From Juglans regia (lineage: Eukaryota; Streptophyta; Magnoliopsida; Fagales; Juglandaceae), in NCBI RefSeq assembly GCF_001411555.2, contig NC_049901.1, forward strand, positions 29,445,555 through 29,509,554: 64,000 bases of DNA, written 5' to 3'. Position numbers and translations under genes: made by a program. A model generated the notes under the pieces. That model was not told where the DNA came from. It did no database searches and saw only the letters and a list, made by a program, of their open reading frames with translations. Positions 10,487-22,417 of the stretch are shown piece by piece (the stretch's first letter is position 1; each line of letters begins with the position of its first letter).

Positions 10487-11205
10487 TCTTTTTTTTTTTT
10501 TTTTTTTTCGCATTCTATTCACACTAATGACAAAAAAATCTCGGTAAAATATATAAAAATATAATAATTTATGAGCTGTGAAGTTCATATTAAAAAAATG
10601 GTCCATGGATTTTTTTTTTTGTTTAATATCACTCGTGTTTTATGAAAACCAAATGTGAGTTTTTCAAAATATGCAAGACACCTTGCATTGTTAGCACGTT
10701 TACCTTGTTTTAGTTACCCTTTTCTATCCAAAAAAAAAAATCTCAATAGAGGTTTTGGATCTCCCTTAAAAATAAAAGAAAAACAACGTTTATAAAAAAA
10801 AATTACCCGAAAACACATCTTCAAATAACTTTTCAAAATTATCTATCCACTTTTACACACTCTAATACAAAACATATTTTAAAGGGCTTTTCTCCAAATT
10901 CTTCTATATGCTATCACAAAACTTAATAAAAGCTTTCCTTATCCGATTGTACCCTTAATCAAAAAGGAAAAACAAAGGCGGTAACGTCGATTCTAAGCTC
11001 CCAATGCATATGATAGTCTTTAGTATTGTAAACAAGTCAAGTTCGGGCAAGTAATAGATAGTTAAGACCTATTCATTTAGCTTTTATTCGAACACAACGT
11101 GAGCTTGAATTTATCGTTGTGCTACATTTTATTTCTACAAACCCATTCATTATTCGAGCGAATGCTAACCTATTCACGAGCTATTTAATTTTCACATAAT
11201 AGATT
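10487..11205. repeat. Direct repeat copy 2 (pairs with 1-771)
   Basis: The sequence is collinear with 1-771 from the poly-T start through the TGAGCTGTGAAGTTCATATT, GGTTTTGGATCTCCCTTAAA and CCCAATGCATATGATAGTC blocks. It lacks the truncated LINE of copy 1 and instead carries about 64 bp at 10652-10715. Similarity ends at about 11205. Confidence 0.75.
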
Positions 11206-11280
11206 CTTTATATAATATATTGTGCAAAGTTATTTGGGTTTACACAAACTTATACAATTTTAGATGAATTTTATATGAGT

Positions 11281-11830
11281 TGCGGTGCCCCCAACCCTAG
11301 TTGTGGTTTGGCGGGGAACTGCGATGCCTGAGATGCATGCCGCAAGGGTTGTACCCTTACGCAACGTAAAAATCTTGTATGCTCGTATGCTAAGTACACA
11401 TGTGTGCAAAAAGCCGCAATGGAAAAGTGTAAGGTACTAATAAAAAAAACTTGAAATAACTAGAGATTTGTACATGATGCACCCAACAATAATATTATCC
11501 ATAAGTTTACAAATCGAGATTCTTTCTTGCCTAACATAAATAAAACACCAATAATTTTACAAGAAGATTGAAATCTTAAACGGGGACAAGCTCCCATACT
11601 AACAATTGGGCTACACTAGTTCTCCTTCCTCAAAGTATTCCTCTCGCCATACATCTGCATCAAGATCTATAGTTTCAAGGAAAGAAACCGTAGTGGGACT
11701 ATCATGATGAGATTTTGAAAATTCTCAATAAGTTAATACCCAAGACAATAACTATTAATGCAAGAAATGAAGATGAATATAAATGAATAAACTTCAAGTA
11801 CCAAAATGGAAATCACATTTATAGATAATT
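11281..11830 (-). repeat. LTR fragment of the D-type gypsy family, minus orientation
   Basis: The left end reads TGCGGTGCCCCCAACCC. This corresponds to the reverse complement of the D-element LTR end (GGTTGGGGGCGTCACA) and to the starts of the LTR fragments at 21180 and 29015. At 11690-11740 it carries the family segment ACCGTAGTGGGACTATCA...TCTCAATAAGTTAA, also seen at 35340-35390 and 21615-21670. The right part is lost. Confidence 0.55.
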
Positions 11831-12059
11831 TTTTTATATGTAAAAGTTTTATTAAACCACGAAATTAGGCATAGCACAAATACACAAGAAATATACAAGA
11901 GAAAAACATCTTTTTTTTTTTTTTAATTTAAAGAGAAAAAAAAAACATCTAATTACAAACTAAAGCTAAAAAACAACACAAAAGTAATTTAGACTAGCCC
12001 CATCCATTACAATAATCAAAGCCCAAAGCAACAAAGTATGATAAATGAGTTGTATTTCT

Positions 12060-12400
12060 ACCATTCTTCAAGTCCAAAGAGCAAATAGAAGGCCGAGATC
12101 GAAGGTCTCATTCAAGCAAGACAAAGGTCAGAGGAAATCTAAAGTTCCGTTAGGACCGTAGGACCGTAACTGGAAATCCTTCCATATAAAAGGAAATGGA
12201 TGATAGTCAACATCCCATATTAGAGATCATAAAGGATTTCAACACTTTTCTTCTTTTCTATTTGAAGGCTTCAAGGACGTCGAGAGCTCGGAGTCTTCGT
12301 TAATCTAAGGATCGTTACCCCATCACGACCACACTAGAAATGTGGGATACATGCTTATGGGTATGTTTAGGATTTGCATAGTCTACTTGATAAAGTGATA
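12060..12400 (+). repeat. LTR fragment of the gypsy A/B family
   Basis: This is collinear with about 2650-2930 of copy A and 16760-17030 of copy B: TTCAAGTC, GAGCAAATAGA, the GATCGAAGGTCTCATTCAAG segment and the post-TATA leader. It includes an ATATAAAAGG box at 12184-12193. No coding sequence is present. Confidence 0.5.
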
Positions 12401-14230
12401 AAAACTATATGATGAAGTTGCTTAAGTGAATGAATTGTTTAACTAAAAAATGAATTAAGCACTTAATTATGTATTGGTTTTTAGTACTTGACTCTATGTA
12501 AAATTCTGGTATTTTACACTTAAAAAGAGTTGTAATGCAGCTGGTCCACATTATAAATTAATATTCCAAAATTTTACCCTTTTCATTGTTAACATTTCTA
12601 ATTTTATGTAGGGTATTTTTGGAAGAGCCACACAAATTGAACATGCAGCACCCAAATACTAAAGGGTTAGGGATTTGAAATACAAAGAAAACGAAAAAAA
12701 AAAGAAACAGAATAAGGGAGTAGCTGGCCTCAAGCTGTGCAGCAGCAGCACACTCATGCACGCAAAATGCAAGGGCTGGATCGAGTGGCTCAGGAGATGC
12801 ACTGCAAGAAGTGGGACCGTAGCTTCACTTCAACGCATCTCACGCGTAAGGGAGCAACTGGAGACGCTGAAATGCAGAGAGAAGTGGAAAAAGGCGTGGG
12901 CTGCAGACGCACTCACGCGGGCAAAAACGCGCAGCAGAAGGGATGGACGCTAGAACGTAGGAGTTGAGATCAAAACGGGCAGCTTGAAGACGTGAAACGC
13001 GGAAGCAGGCTGGCTCAAAACGCACGATCTGCAGACGTGAAACGCGAAAGCTGGGCTGGCTCGAAACGCAGGAGAATCACGCACTGCCAAAATGCAGAGA
13101 GGGAGAGAGTATAAAAAGAAAATATTTTTGGCCGAAAGGGCGCTTAGTTTTTTTTTCGGATTTATTTTCCAGGCGGCTGGTTCTTCTTCTTCATTTATTT
13201 TCCAGTTCTTTTTACTTCTTTATTTTCGTTTGGTTTTCTTCTTAGTTTCAGATTTCAGCAGATTTTAGGGATACGGTATATTTTTTTATTCAACAATTTT
13301 TCTTGGAATTTAATCTTTTTGAGCATTTTGTTAATCTAGAGATGATAGGCTAGATTTTTAGCTTGGGATTCAATGAGTAACTCATGACTATTTGGGGTTG
13401 GATTTTCTTCAATATTTAGTGTTTTTGATGATTAACTTGATGGATTATATTTCAATGTGCATCTAGAAAATATTAGAATTATTTGTCCTTGGTTTAGATC
13501 AATTATAGACATAAAGGCACAATTGATACTTGAACAAGTAATATGACTTTGATGTTTTTCTTTCACTTTTCTATGATTGTTATATAATTTGTCAAGTAGT
13601 TTTATTAGAATAAAGATTGTGGTTCATTGCTATATTATCCGACCATGATTTCTAGGAATGAGAGAATGGTTGAGAGAAAATGAAAAGAGAAGTAAATCCA
13701 TCACCAAATTAGTGGGCGAAAATTGCATCTCAAGTGTTTGTTTAATTGCTTCTTACAAGTTTAAGTCAACTTCCGCACATTTTCTTTAAATCTCTTGATT
13801 CTTAGCAATTTTAGAAAAGTAGATTCACTTTTATTTTCAGCTTTACTTATGCTTGAACTTCCCGACAATTTCTCTCATAATTCATTCCACACTCTCTTAG
13901 TAAATAGCCCCATTTAGGTATTAATATTGTTAGCGGTTAAGTTTTGAAATTTATTTCTCATTTCATATTTTTTTGTTCATTGCTAGCTCATTTAGTTTAC
14001 TCTTTTCTTATCATTTTAAACTTTCGTGTCACTACAAACGGTAATATGTGGTCTTGAAAATATGAAGTAGTTGCTAAATTCTCATTGTCCCTGTGAATTC
14101 GATCTTGGGATTTACCTTTGTATTACTTTGACAGCTTTTACGCTTGGAAGTCGAAATTAAAAGCTGATCATTACTTCTTATCTCATTCTCTCATGAAAGT
14201 GCATACTTTTCTCACTATATGTATTGACTA
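12400..14230. other. Noncoding segment, possibly an Athila/Tat-like LTR
   Basis: No gene is supported here. The segment has a GC-rich stretch rich in AAACGC repeats (12850-13090), a TATAAAAAG box at 13110-13118, a T-rich leader with CTTCTTCTTC, then AT-rich DNA. It ends in TCCCTGTGAATTCGATCTTGGG (about 14086), which resembles the 3' end of Athila/Tat-type LTRs. A matching second LTR is not in the window. Open frames at 12675-12967 are on both strands, lack a protein pattern and are probably chance. Confidence 0.3.
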
Positions 14231-14235
14231 CTTAG

Positions 14236-15006
14236 ATGAGTTGATTGTACCAAGATGAGCAACAGCGCACAACGAGCAACAACAAGCTTGATGTAGATGT
14301 GGGGGCTCTTCGAGATAACATGGAGGAGTTCAGAGGGAGGCATGTGTCATACACAGAGGCCCATACTCCATCAGAGATGTCACATCTGGAGTGAGCCTAC
14401 AGTAAAAAGATTACAGACCTGCAGACCATGAAGCAGTGCATGCATATTCATATCCATGTCTCTCATTAGTGTCATGGGTTTTAACTTACTGTAATTTCTT
14501 AGAAGTCTCACTATGGTGGTCCCACCTGTAATTTCGTTCATCGAAACTGTAGGCTTTGATGCAGATGTAGCCCATGAAGGTTTTCCTGAGGAATAAGGAC
14601 CAGCCTGGCCAGAGGAGTAGTTAAGAAGGATTGCCTCCGATTAGCAATTATTTGTATTATAAAATAATTTTTTTAGGTAAGCGACGGACTATGTCTGGTT
14701 CATTATATTTTGATGTAACCGAAGAACTTATGACAATGTATAATATTATTTGGGAAGTAGTGATAATGACATTTAGATATTACTATTGAATGAAGATTCT
14801 CTTGGTACATATTTTTGGTACATTTAGTATTAGTCTCTAATTAATCCCTTTGCATATTCCATTGCAAACTTATTACGCTAAGCGAGTGCTTGGTTTCCTG
14901 AACACACGCTTCCCTTGTGTTAAGGATTGGGGTGTTGCCGACCTATTGGCATCCCTGGCACCATGAACCCTCCCTAGGTATGTTACTGAGGGCGGAGGGT
15001 GCCACA
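14236..15006 (+). repeat. 5' LTR (3' part) of gypsy copy B
   Basis: The segment contains the family block around GATGTAGATGTGGGGGCTCTTCGAGATAAC, the TCTCACTATGGTGGTCCCAC block and GGGGTGTTGCCGACCTATTGGCA. It ends ...GGAGGGTGCCACA immediately before a primer-binding site. It is collinear with 17980-18519. The 5' boundary is uncertain. Confidence 0.6.
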
Positions 15007-15009
15007 ACT

Positions 15010-15021
15010 TGGTGTTAAAGC
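15010..15021 (+). promoter_or_regulatory. Degenerate primer-binding site (gypsy B)
   Basis: TGGTGTTAAAGC follows the LTR end and matches the initiator-Met tRNA primer site TGGTATCAGAGC with three transitions. Confidence 0.6.
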
Positions 15022-15159
15022 TTTACAGCTCTAGGTAAATCCATAATGTCATTTAGAAACAATATCAGAGTAATAGGATATGGTCTTTAGCATCATAGGC
15101 TTGAATTTTGAATACCATAGGCTTGATCTACAGTGTGCAGAAGAGGGTCCAATGAGAGA

Positions 15160-16330
15160 GTGATAGGCTTGGGTTTGTGTGACCAGATTTTGTTATGGTG
15201 CGACCAAGGGTTCCATGAAATGGACGAGCTAGGGGTGATCATGAAGGAGATCGACCTCGCGACGAAGGTTATCGCGATGTGGCACAAGCCATCAATCGTA
15301 TTATGGACGTCTTACATCAATAATAGGAGCTTTTTCAACAACAAATGTAAATAAAACAACTCAATCACCCGCGTGTCGAGCAATGAGGTTGTACTTACGA
15401 GCGGTTCTTGGCTTATCGGTACCTGAGTTTCTTTGGAAATGTAGGGAGCGATGACTGGAAAGGAAGATTATAGATATCAAACGAACTTTTGAAGTGTGCG
15501 TATACATAAAGAATTAGATGGTTTTGTATGTGAGTTACTTGCTCCAAGGAGAGGCGGCGATTTGGTGGAGTGCCAAGAGGTAGTTGGTTGTCATGGAGTT
15601 GGGATCCATGTAAACCATTCCTTGGGAGAGATTTAAAAAGGAATTCAATGATCAGTATTTTCCTACCAAAATGAGACAACAAAAAGAAAAGGATTTTGCT
15701 AATTTGGTTCAAGGTAGCATGACAATCGAACAATATGTTTCTAAGTTTTTGGAGTAGGGAAGGTTTACCTCTCATCTTATCTTAATTGAGGAGATGCGTG
15801 TAGAGCAATTTCAGGATGGATTACAACTTCACATACGTACACAAGTGGCATGTTTAGAAATACGTGACTTTTAGAGGCCAGTGAGTGTGCCCTCAATTGC
15901 GAAACGCAAACACCATCGTCTAATGGTTGTTACGACGAGCCAGAAGTAGAGGATGTTTATGGGAGAAGCTACTCGGGTTCCCCTGAAAACTGTGTGAAGG
16001 AGGAGGGTACGCCCACCAATTACTCTTGGAGTACATTTGGGAGGCAGGGCACTAATGTGTGGTCACTGCCATAGGTCTCACGAGGGATAGTGTCATCAAG
16101 CTCCACTCTCATACTATAGGTGTGGCCAAATAGGGCATTACACCAAGGATTTCCCTCAAGTAGTTCAAGGACAAAGGACCGGCCCCATGGGAGGACAGGA
16201 AGGCCAAATGCTGATGATGCAAGTGTGGGTGTACGCCTTAACACCAGGAGTGGTAGATAAGGATTCTCTAGAGATGCATGAGGCAAGCATCATCACAGGT
16301 ATGGACCTAACCTTAGAATAGTTTGGAAGT
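15160..16330 (+). pseudogene. gag remnant (gypsy B)
   Basis: The capsid part (Retrotrans_gag) is legible: PWERFKKEFNDQYFP, QQKEKDFANLVQGSMTIEQYVSKFLE and EEMRVEQFQDGLQLHIRTQVAC at about 15620-15860. One stop follows FLE. The zinc knuckle at 16112-16153 reads YYRCGQIGHYTKDF, so the first and last Cys ligands are lost. This would have been the nucleocapsid/capsid polyprotein. Confidence 0.7.
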
Positions 16331-16449
16331 ATTTAAGGCATATAGTCAAAGGATTAGTTGGTAAGGTCGTTTCACATCTGTGATGCTAAAGATCATAAGA
16401 GTCACTTAAGGTTGGCATTGGGGAATTTGAAGGATCAAGGATGGTTCGC

Positions 16450-18519
16450 CCCACACCAGGGGAGCAGATGATGTGGTAACTGTACCAGGGAGAGCAACAG
16501 GCAAGGACAACCTCAATGCAAACGTGGAAGCTCTCTGAGATAACATGGAGGGGCTCAGAGGGCGGTAGGTGTCGTACACAACCCCATACTCCGTTATAGA
16601 TGTGACATCTGGAGTAGGCCTACAGAAAAAATATTACGGGCCAACAGACCATATCATCTTATCTTAGAAGGTATGGTCCAACGCCACGTAAGAGATCCTT
16701 ACTAGGGGAAGGATTGCCAGATTGGACACAAGGTGTACGTCATGAATGTGCACCCCTTGTCCTATCAATCATTCAAGTTGTTCAAGTCTAGAGGGCAAAT
16801 AGACGGTCAAGATCGAATGTCTCTCATTCAAGTATAGCAGGAGTCAGAAGAATGTCAAGACTGTGACTGACATTCCTGTCGTATATAAAGAGCTTTGGAC
16901 AAGAGTCAACTTCTCACTTCTGAGATTTGTAAGGTGGTTACTTTTTCTTCGGTTTGGAGTCGGCAAGAAAGCAAGAGACTTCTGAACCTACGATGAAAGG
17001 ATCGATACTAGCACAACCATAGTGTTAGAAATATTTTTCATGTAAATTAGTGTGAGGACCGAGTTGAATCAAGGGAAGAGATCCCCTCTGAAAACTAAAG
17101 GTGGGGGAGACAAGGAGGCTGCCAAGTGAGCAAAGTGCAGCTAGTCCAGAAGAAGGGTGAGTGTCACTATGTAGAAAGCATGGTCGACATACTCCATAAG
17201 AGGGAAACAGGTTTTGTACACAGAGGCACATACTCCATAAGAGATCTCGCATCTGGAGTGAGCCAGCGAAAAAACAATTATGAACCTCAAACCACATCGT
17301 CTAATCTTAGAGTCTTCAGTGACTTCAAAGTTTGCCACAGAACAATCAACACTCGTGCTACTATAATATTCGAAGTACTGTTCAGGTAGGTTAGCTCCTA
17401 CGACCATATTGAGAATGTGGAATAAATGTTTGTGAGTACATTGTAAGTTCAGGGTTTGCATATTTTGTAACTCATGTCCTTTCATATTCTGTTTCCACAA
17501 GTTTTATACATGTAGAGTGATTCTCCGTGATGATCGAAGTAGAACGTTTTCATATTGGCCTCACTTGATAACACAGGCAGAGAGAGTTCCCGATTTGATC
17601 ATGTGTGGTGTCCTTGCGTATGTTTATTGAGTAGAGTGATTCCCCAAGTTGGATGGGTTGGATTTTGCGAATGAGCTCACACGTTGGTTGGGTAGGCTTA
17701 ATTTCTGTATTAAATAGTTGGAACGATTTCTTGCTGGTACTTATATGATGAGATATTATAGATTTTATGTGATTTGATAATAGGGTGGTTCCGCCTTAAT
17801 GATGACTATACATATATGAGATTTGCTGAGAGGGTGATTTCTTGCTATGCATAATACTTTAGATTTATTCTAAAGGTGATATCTTGCCATGACTACGAAT
17901 ATATGTATTTATTATCGGAGGGTGATTCCTCACCATGCATAAATAATATGTTCACAGGTTTTTTTTTTTACATGAAACAATGCAGGCATATTCATTTTCA
18001 TTGTCTCCCATTAATAGTACTGTCATAAGTTTTAACATACTAGAACTTTTTAGAAGTCTCACTATGGTGGTCCCACATGCTATTTCTTTTACCAAAACCG
18101 TAGATCTTGATGTAGATTTATCCCAAGTACAGTTTCTCGATGAAGAAGGACCAGCCTCACTCAAGGTGTAGACACGAAGGCTTGCCTCCGATTGGTAGTT
18201 ATTTGTATTTGTTAAGATGTGTATTTTAGTTAGGCAACAAAGCATTTGCATTTTTATTTGGGAAGAAGTGACGATGATGTATGGATATTACTATTCAAGG
18301 ATAAAACTTGTTACTAGTACAAACCTCTAGTACATTTGGTACTAGTCTATGACTAAATCAATCCCTTTACTTATTCCACTGCGATTTATTTAACTTGACA
18401 TGTGCTTAATTTGAGAATGTGTGCTTAGCCCCACGTAAGATCTGGGGTGTTGCCAATCTGTTGGCACCCCTGGCACCGTGGAACCTCACTAGACTCTTTA
18501 CTAAAGAATAAGGGCACCA
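16450..18519 (+). repeat. Shared LTR between gypsy B and gypsy C
   Basis: One LTR-type region follows B and ends ...AAGGGCACCACA directly before C's primer site, giving an LTR-internal-LTR-internal arrangement. It holds the family TATA box at 16882-16890 and the TGATGATCGAAGTAGAACG block. A run of imperfect 41-49-bp units with the core GGTGATTCCTCACCATG starts at 17783, 17833, 17875 and 17919. The 3' part (17980-18519) is collinear with 14440-15006. Confidence 0.6.
16882..16890 (+). promoter_or_regulatory. Putative LTR TATA box (gypsy B/C)
   Basis: TATATAAAG is conserved with position 2770 of copy A in the same surrounding sequence. Confidence 0.4.
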
Positions 18520-18524
18520 CAACT

Positions 18525-18536
18525 TCGTATCAGAGC
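18525..18536 (+). promoter_or_regulatory. Primer-binding site (gypsy C)
   Basis: TCGTATCAGAGC matches the initiator-Met tRNA primer site TGGTATCAGAGC with one mismatch and sits a few bases after the LTR end. Confidence 0.75.
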
Positions 18537-18857
18537 TTCATGGCCTTGGATAAATTCAGAATGTCATCTAGGAACAGTACTAGAGTAATCAAATTTGATT
18601 CTTAGCATCGTAGGCTTGACATTTTAAGTATGGTTGGCTTGATCTGCGATAAGTAGGTGAAAGTTAAGCTAGAAAGTGATAGACTTGGGTTGTGTAGTAG
18701 GATTTTGTCATGGTGCGATAGAGAGTTCAGTGAAACAGATATTGCATGGGTGATCGTGAGGGAGATCAACCTCATGGTGAAGGAGATAGTGAAGTAGCAC
18801 GAGCTATTAACTGTACCACGAATGTATTACAATAGCAACATGAGTTTTTCCAATGAC

Positions 18858-19790
18858 ATGAGCTTCATATGGGTAGAGAGAGTCTCCGTGATGATTGGGG
18901 TGGAACAAAATCGTGTTATCCTCACTTGATATATGAGAAGGAGAATACCCTGAGTGTATCACGTGTGGTATCTTCGAGTTGGTTGGTCAGGTAGAAGTTT
19001 ATAGGTGCAACATGTATATCTTTGTGTGAGAAAACTCTATGTGAGTGTTGAACTATATGGGACAAACGAGTCATCTTGTACATTGGTCTGGTGGGAGTGA
19101 CTCTCGGATTTTGAATGGTGAAGTTTATTCCCATGTCGCCATTTCAGGCGACGAATGTCTGTGTCACGAATGAACATCTATGTGATGAATGTGATGAGTT
19201 TTACGTGCTTCAGAAGAGGGTGACTCGTCACCTCAATGACCTATACATATACATATGTTGAGTTTTGCACAAAGGGTAATTTCTTATAGGGTGATTCCTC
19301 AACATGCTTATGTACTAGTATTTTATTGAGAAGGCAATTCCTCGTCATGCTTACGAATACACGTGTTTTGGCTAAGAGGATGATTCCTCGCCATGTACTA
19401 ACATATGTGTTCACCCATTTTGTTACATAAAAATGTACATTATACAAGCATTGTCTCTCATTAGTGGTTTTATCATAGTTGCCAAACCTACCTATGGTCT
19501 TAACAATGGAACCATAAAATTTAATGCAGAGGTAGATTCAAGAGTGATACTCGAGGAGGAAGAGTTGACGTCACTTGAGGAATAGGTGCGGAAGCTTGCT
19601 TTTGGTGTGGAATTTGTCTACCCTTTTTGGGGAATTCTACATATTTACTAGTCAAGCGACCAAATGTGTTTGGTCTACCTCATTTTGGGTGTATAAACTA
19701 AGTATTTGGATATGCATGTATTTATTGGAGGAAATGGAAAATTGCATAAATTTATATATGGATTAGACTTCTAGTGTTACAATGTTTAGC
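18858..19790 (+). repeat. LTR-like block nested in gag of gypsy C
   Basis: The block separates the gag N-terminal region from the capsid region. It resembles the B/C LTR: GAGTCTCCGTGATGATTGGGG (compare 17520), four or five CCTCGCCATG-type units between 19218 and 19390, and a GTCTCTCATTAGTGG segment. It has diverged from the neighbouring LTR and has no recognisable primer site after it. It is probably an older solo LTR of a subfamily. Confidence 0.5.
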
Positions 19791-19869
19791 CTCCTGACTA
19801 AACCTCTATTTCTTTCTGTTGTGATTCAATATCCATATCCTTAGACGTGCACTTCCTTGTGAATGTTAC

Positions 19870-21179
19870 ACGCCTAACCTGATTAGAACTTTTATCCTTG
19901 TTAGGTCTTTCATTGAGGAATGAGGTGCCACAAGAAAGATTTAAGAATGAGTTTGACGAGCGATACTTACTCACCATTATGAAACAACATAAATCAAAGG
20001 ATTTTACTAATATGGTCCAGGGCAGCATGACGATTGAGTAGTATGCTACTAAGTTCATTGAGTTGGGAAGGTTTGCCCTTCATCTCATCTCTACGGAGAA
20101 AATGCACATTAAACGGTTTTAAGATGGACTATAGTCACATATACGAACGCAGGTAGTCTGTCATCAGAGATAGGATTCTCAATGATTAGTTAACGTGGCC
20201 TCAATCGTTGAGCGTGAAATTTTACAGTTTAGTGGTTGTTGTGTCAGGTCAAAACATGAGAAAGTCTATGGGAGAACAAAGTAGTTCCGAGTTGCCCTAG
20301 AAGTTTGTTACAAGGATAGGGTATTCCCACAAACTAGACCTAGGATCTGTATAGGAGGTAGAGGACTAGTGTGCAATCACTGCCACAGGTCTAATGAGGG
20401 ATAGTGATGTCAAGCTTCACTCTTGTGCTATAGGTGCAGACATGCAGGATATTATGCCAAGGATTGCCCTTAGGCGATTCAAGGACAAAGGATTCGCCCC
20501 ATTGGAGGACGGGGAGGCCGCAAGCAGACTATGCAAACAATGGTGTATGCTTAAACACTAGGATGGTGTACGCTTAAGCACTAGGAGAGGTTGACGAGGA
20601 CGCTCCAGAGATTCAAGAGGCAGGCGTCATCACAGGTATGAAATCCCAACCTTAGTTTAGCTGAATAGTACTTTAAGAGATGTAGTTGTAAGGGTCCACA
20701 GATGCATCCCAATCATTCATGTCAAATACATTTGCTAGGATAAACGGCCTTTGGACTAAACTGATACAACAGAGTCTCCGTAGAACTACCCACCAGTGAG
20801 GTAATATCTTGCACCAGGATAGCTATGGTTGCCTGCGAGAAATAGACAAAGTCGTTATAAAGGTGGACTTAATAGTGTTTAATTTACTCGGGCTTGATAT
20901 TATCCTAGGTATGGATTGGTTGTTTTGACATTACGCGAGTATAAATTGTCGACGGTAGATAGTACTATTTCAATTGCCTAGAGAGGAAGGCAAGGTACTT
21001 CAGGGCAGTAATTTACACGCAATGCAAGAAATAACAAACGAAAAAGTACTTTGCAAATGGAGATGAGGCTTACCTAGTCCACTTAGTGCTTAAGCCTAGG
21101 GGACCTAAGGAAGTACTAGGGATACCAATAGTAGATGAATTTTCACAAGTGTTCGAGCAATTGTCGGGATTACCCCCTA
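19870..21179 (+). pseudogene. gag and protease remnant (gypsy C)
   Basis: The capsid segment reads VPQERFKNEFDERYL, MKQHKSKDFTNMVQGSMTIE, stop, YATKFIELGRFALHLISTEK. The knuckle near 20430 is CYRCRHAGYYAKDCP, with His replaced by Tyr. The late protease motif DIILGMDWL is at about 20900-20930. Sequence equivalent to the protease-RT linker (VDEFSQVFEQLSGLPP) runs to 21179, where the reading is cut by an LTR insertion or rearrangement. It is dead. Confidence 0.65.
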
Positions 21180-22415
21180 TGATGCCCCAACCCCCGCTTG
21201 GGATTTGACTAAGATTAAAGTATTGGACATGCATTACAACGGAATATAAGTGATTCAACATAATTATAGTACCATAACGACTAATATCCCAACTTCATAT
21301 TAACTTAAAAATATACCATACTTGCTAAAGGACTGACAAGTAAGCTATGAATTGTAACATAACATAGTCAAGGAGTATCAACTCCTTATTACAAAAATGT
21401 AGCATAACATAGTCTGTAACTAACATAACAAAATCATCAAATAATTTGCTTTATTTTCTCAATGGTAGCCAAAACCATCTCTACAAACATCACAATCAAC
21501 TCCATTTTCTTGTCTAGATTGGGCTCGTTCTCAATCAATTTCATCCAAGAGACTTTGTTCGACACCATCCTACTCCACTTTATCCGATCCTGCTAAGACT
21601 TTTATCATTTCATGGGAGATGGTAGTTGAGACTACCTCGGTGAGATTTTTTGAAATCTCAGCAAGTTAACAACTAATATGCACAAACATAATATAAACAT
21701 AACAGATAATAAACATGAAATGAATGCATGATCATGCTTTGCAAAAACTGTATTTTTCTCCCATTCAATTTTCTCAACATCTTTCATAAAACATTTATGC
21801 AGATTTTCTTACAGAGAACTTATCTTGCTTATTCATTGTGCTTAGTACTCCGTCAATTCATATGGTATCTCTAGAGAAATGTTTATCATTCGTATGGCAC
21901 CTCATGGTTCCCCATTAGACCGTGTGAATGTACTCGTCGCACCATGTCACAGGTTTTGTCCTAATGTGACTACGTCATTGGAGATACTCAGGTAGTTCGA
22001 ATTAACCATTATAAGAGTCTTTATAATGTGCACCCACCAATGTTCGAAGCCCATAAATCTTTTGATCACATTCAAAACCCGTTGACTGTTTTTCATCAAT
22101 TTAGGAGACTTTACTCCATTATTAGTTACCCTAGAGTTGACAAAGAAGTTTCACTAAAATAATCCTCCATCCTAACATTGGGTTGTGATAAAATATTTTC
22201 ATGTTATGCCTATGCTTCATGGCAAAACATATTTCATGACACATGTTCATATTTCGTAACATGTAATTATGCTTCATGCCAAATGACATATAGGAAAGTT
22301 GTAACAGAACATAGGTTTAAATCTTTAGTATGTATAGGCTTGAACTATATGAGCAACAAGTTGGATTTCAATTTAACACACGAAAGCCTATGTGTATCTT
22401 GGGAAGGCTAAAAAA
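21180..22415 (-). repeat. LTR fragment of the D-type family, minus orientation
   Basis: It begins TGATGCCCCAACCCCCGCTTGG, the reverse complement of the D-type LTR end. At 21615-21670 it carries the TAGTTGAGACTACCTCGGTGAGATTTT segment, and at 22130-22190 the TCACTAAAATAATCCTCCATCC segment, which matches D's LTR at 44850-44870 in reverse. The right end abuts plus-strand gag of the same family. Confidence 0.6.
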
Positions 22416-22417
22416 CA

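Larger units (their letters stand above)
14236..17776 (+). mobile_element. Degenerate Ty3/gypsy retrotransposon, copy B
   Basis: The order is LTR (to 15006), tRNA-iMet-type primer site, gag (15160-16330), a short junction, then 3' noncoding and LTR DNA. Relative to copy A, the protease and RT (A 1240-2268) are missing, with the junction at about 16374-16386. The downstream RT-to-LTR junction is shared with A. Copy B could only have moved using proteins from elsewhere, if at all. Confidence 0.7.
18520..21179 (+). mobile_element. Degenerate Ty3/gypsy retrotransposon, copy C
   Basis: A primer site and gag N-terminal region (18540-18857, collinear with B 15030-15350) are followed by a foreign LTR-like block (18858-19790), the gag capsid part (about 19870-20170), the zinc knuckle (near 20430) and protease (20700-20940). 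The element is cut at 21179, where a minus-oriented LTR fragment begins. RT, RNase H and integrase are absent. Confidence 0.65.

Noticed and set aside
11830..12000. Possible poly-T tail of another minus-strand LINE
   Set aside because: There is a T-rich run and a TTTTATTAAACCACG context, but no conserved 3' LINE block, ORF or target duplication could be seen.
12675..12967. Overlapping basic open frames on the plus strand
   Set aside because: Two frames overlap in the same DNA with Lys/Arg-rich composition from AAACGC and AAGAAA runs. There is no motif, and they lie in a probable LTR leader next to a TATA box.
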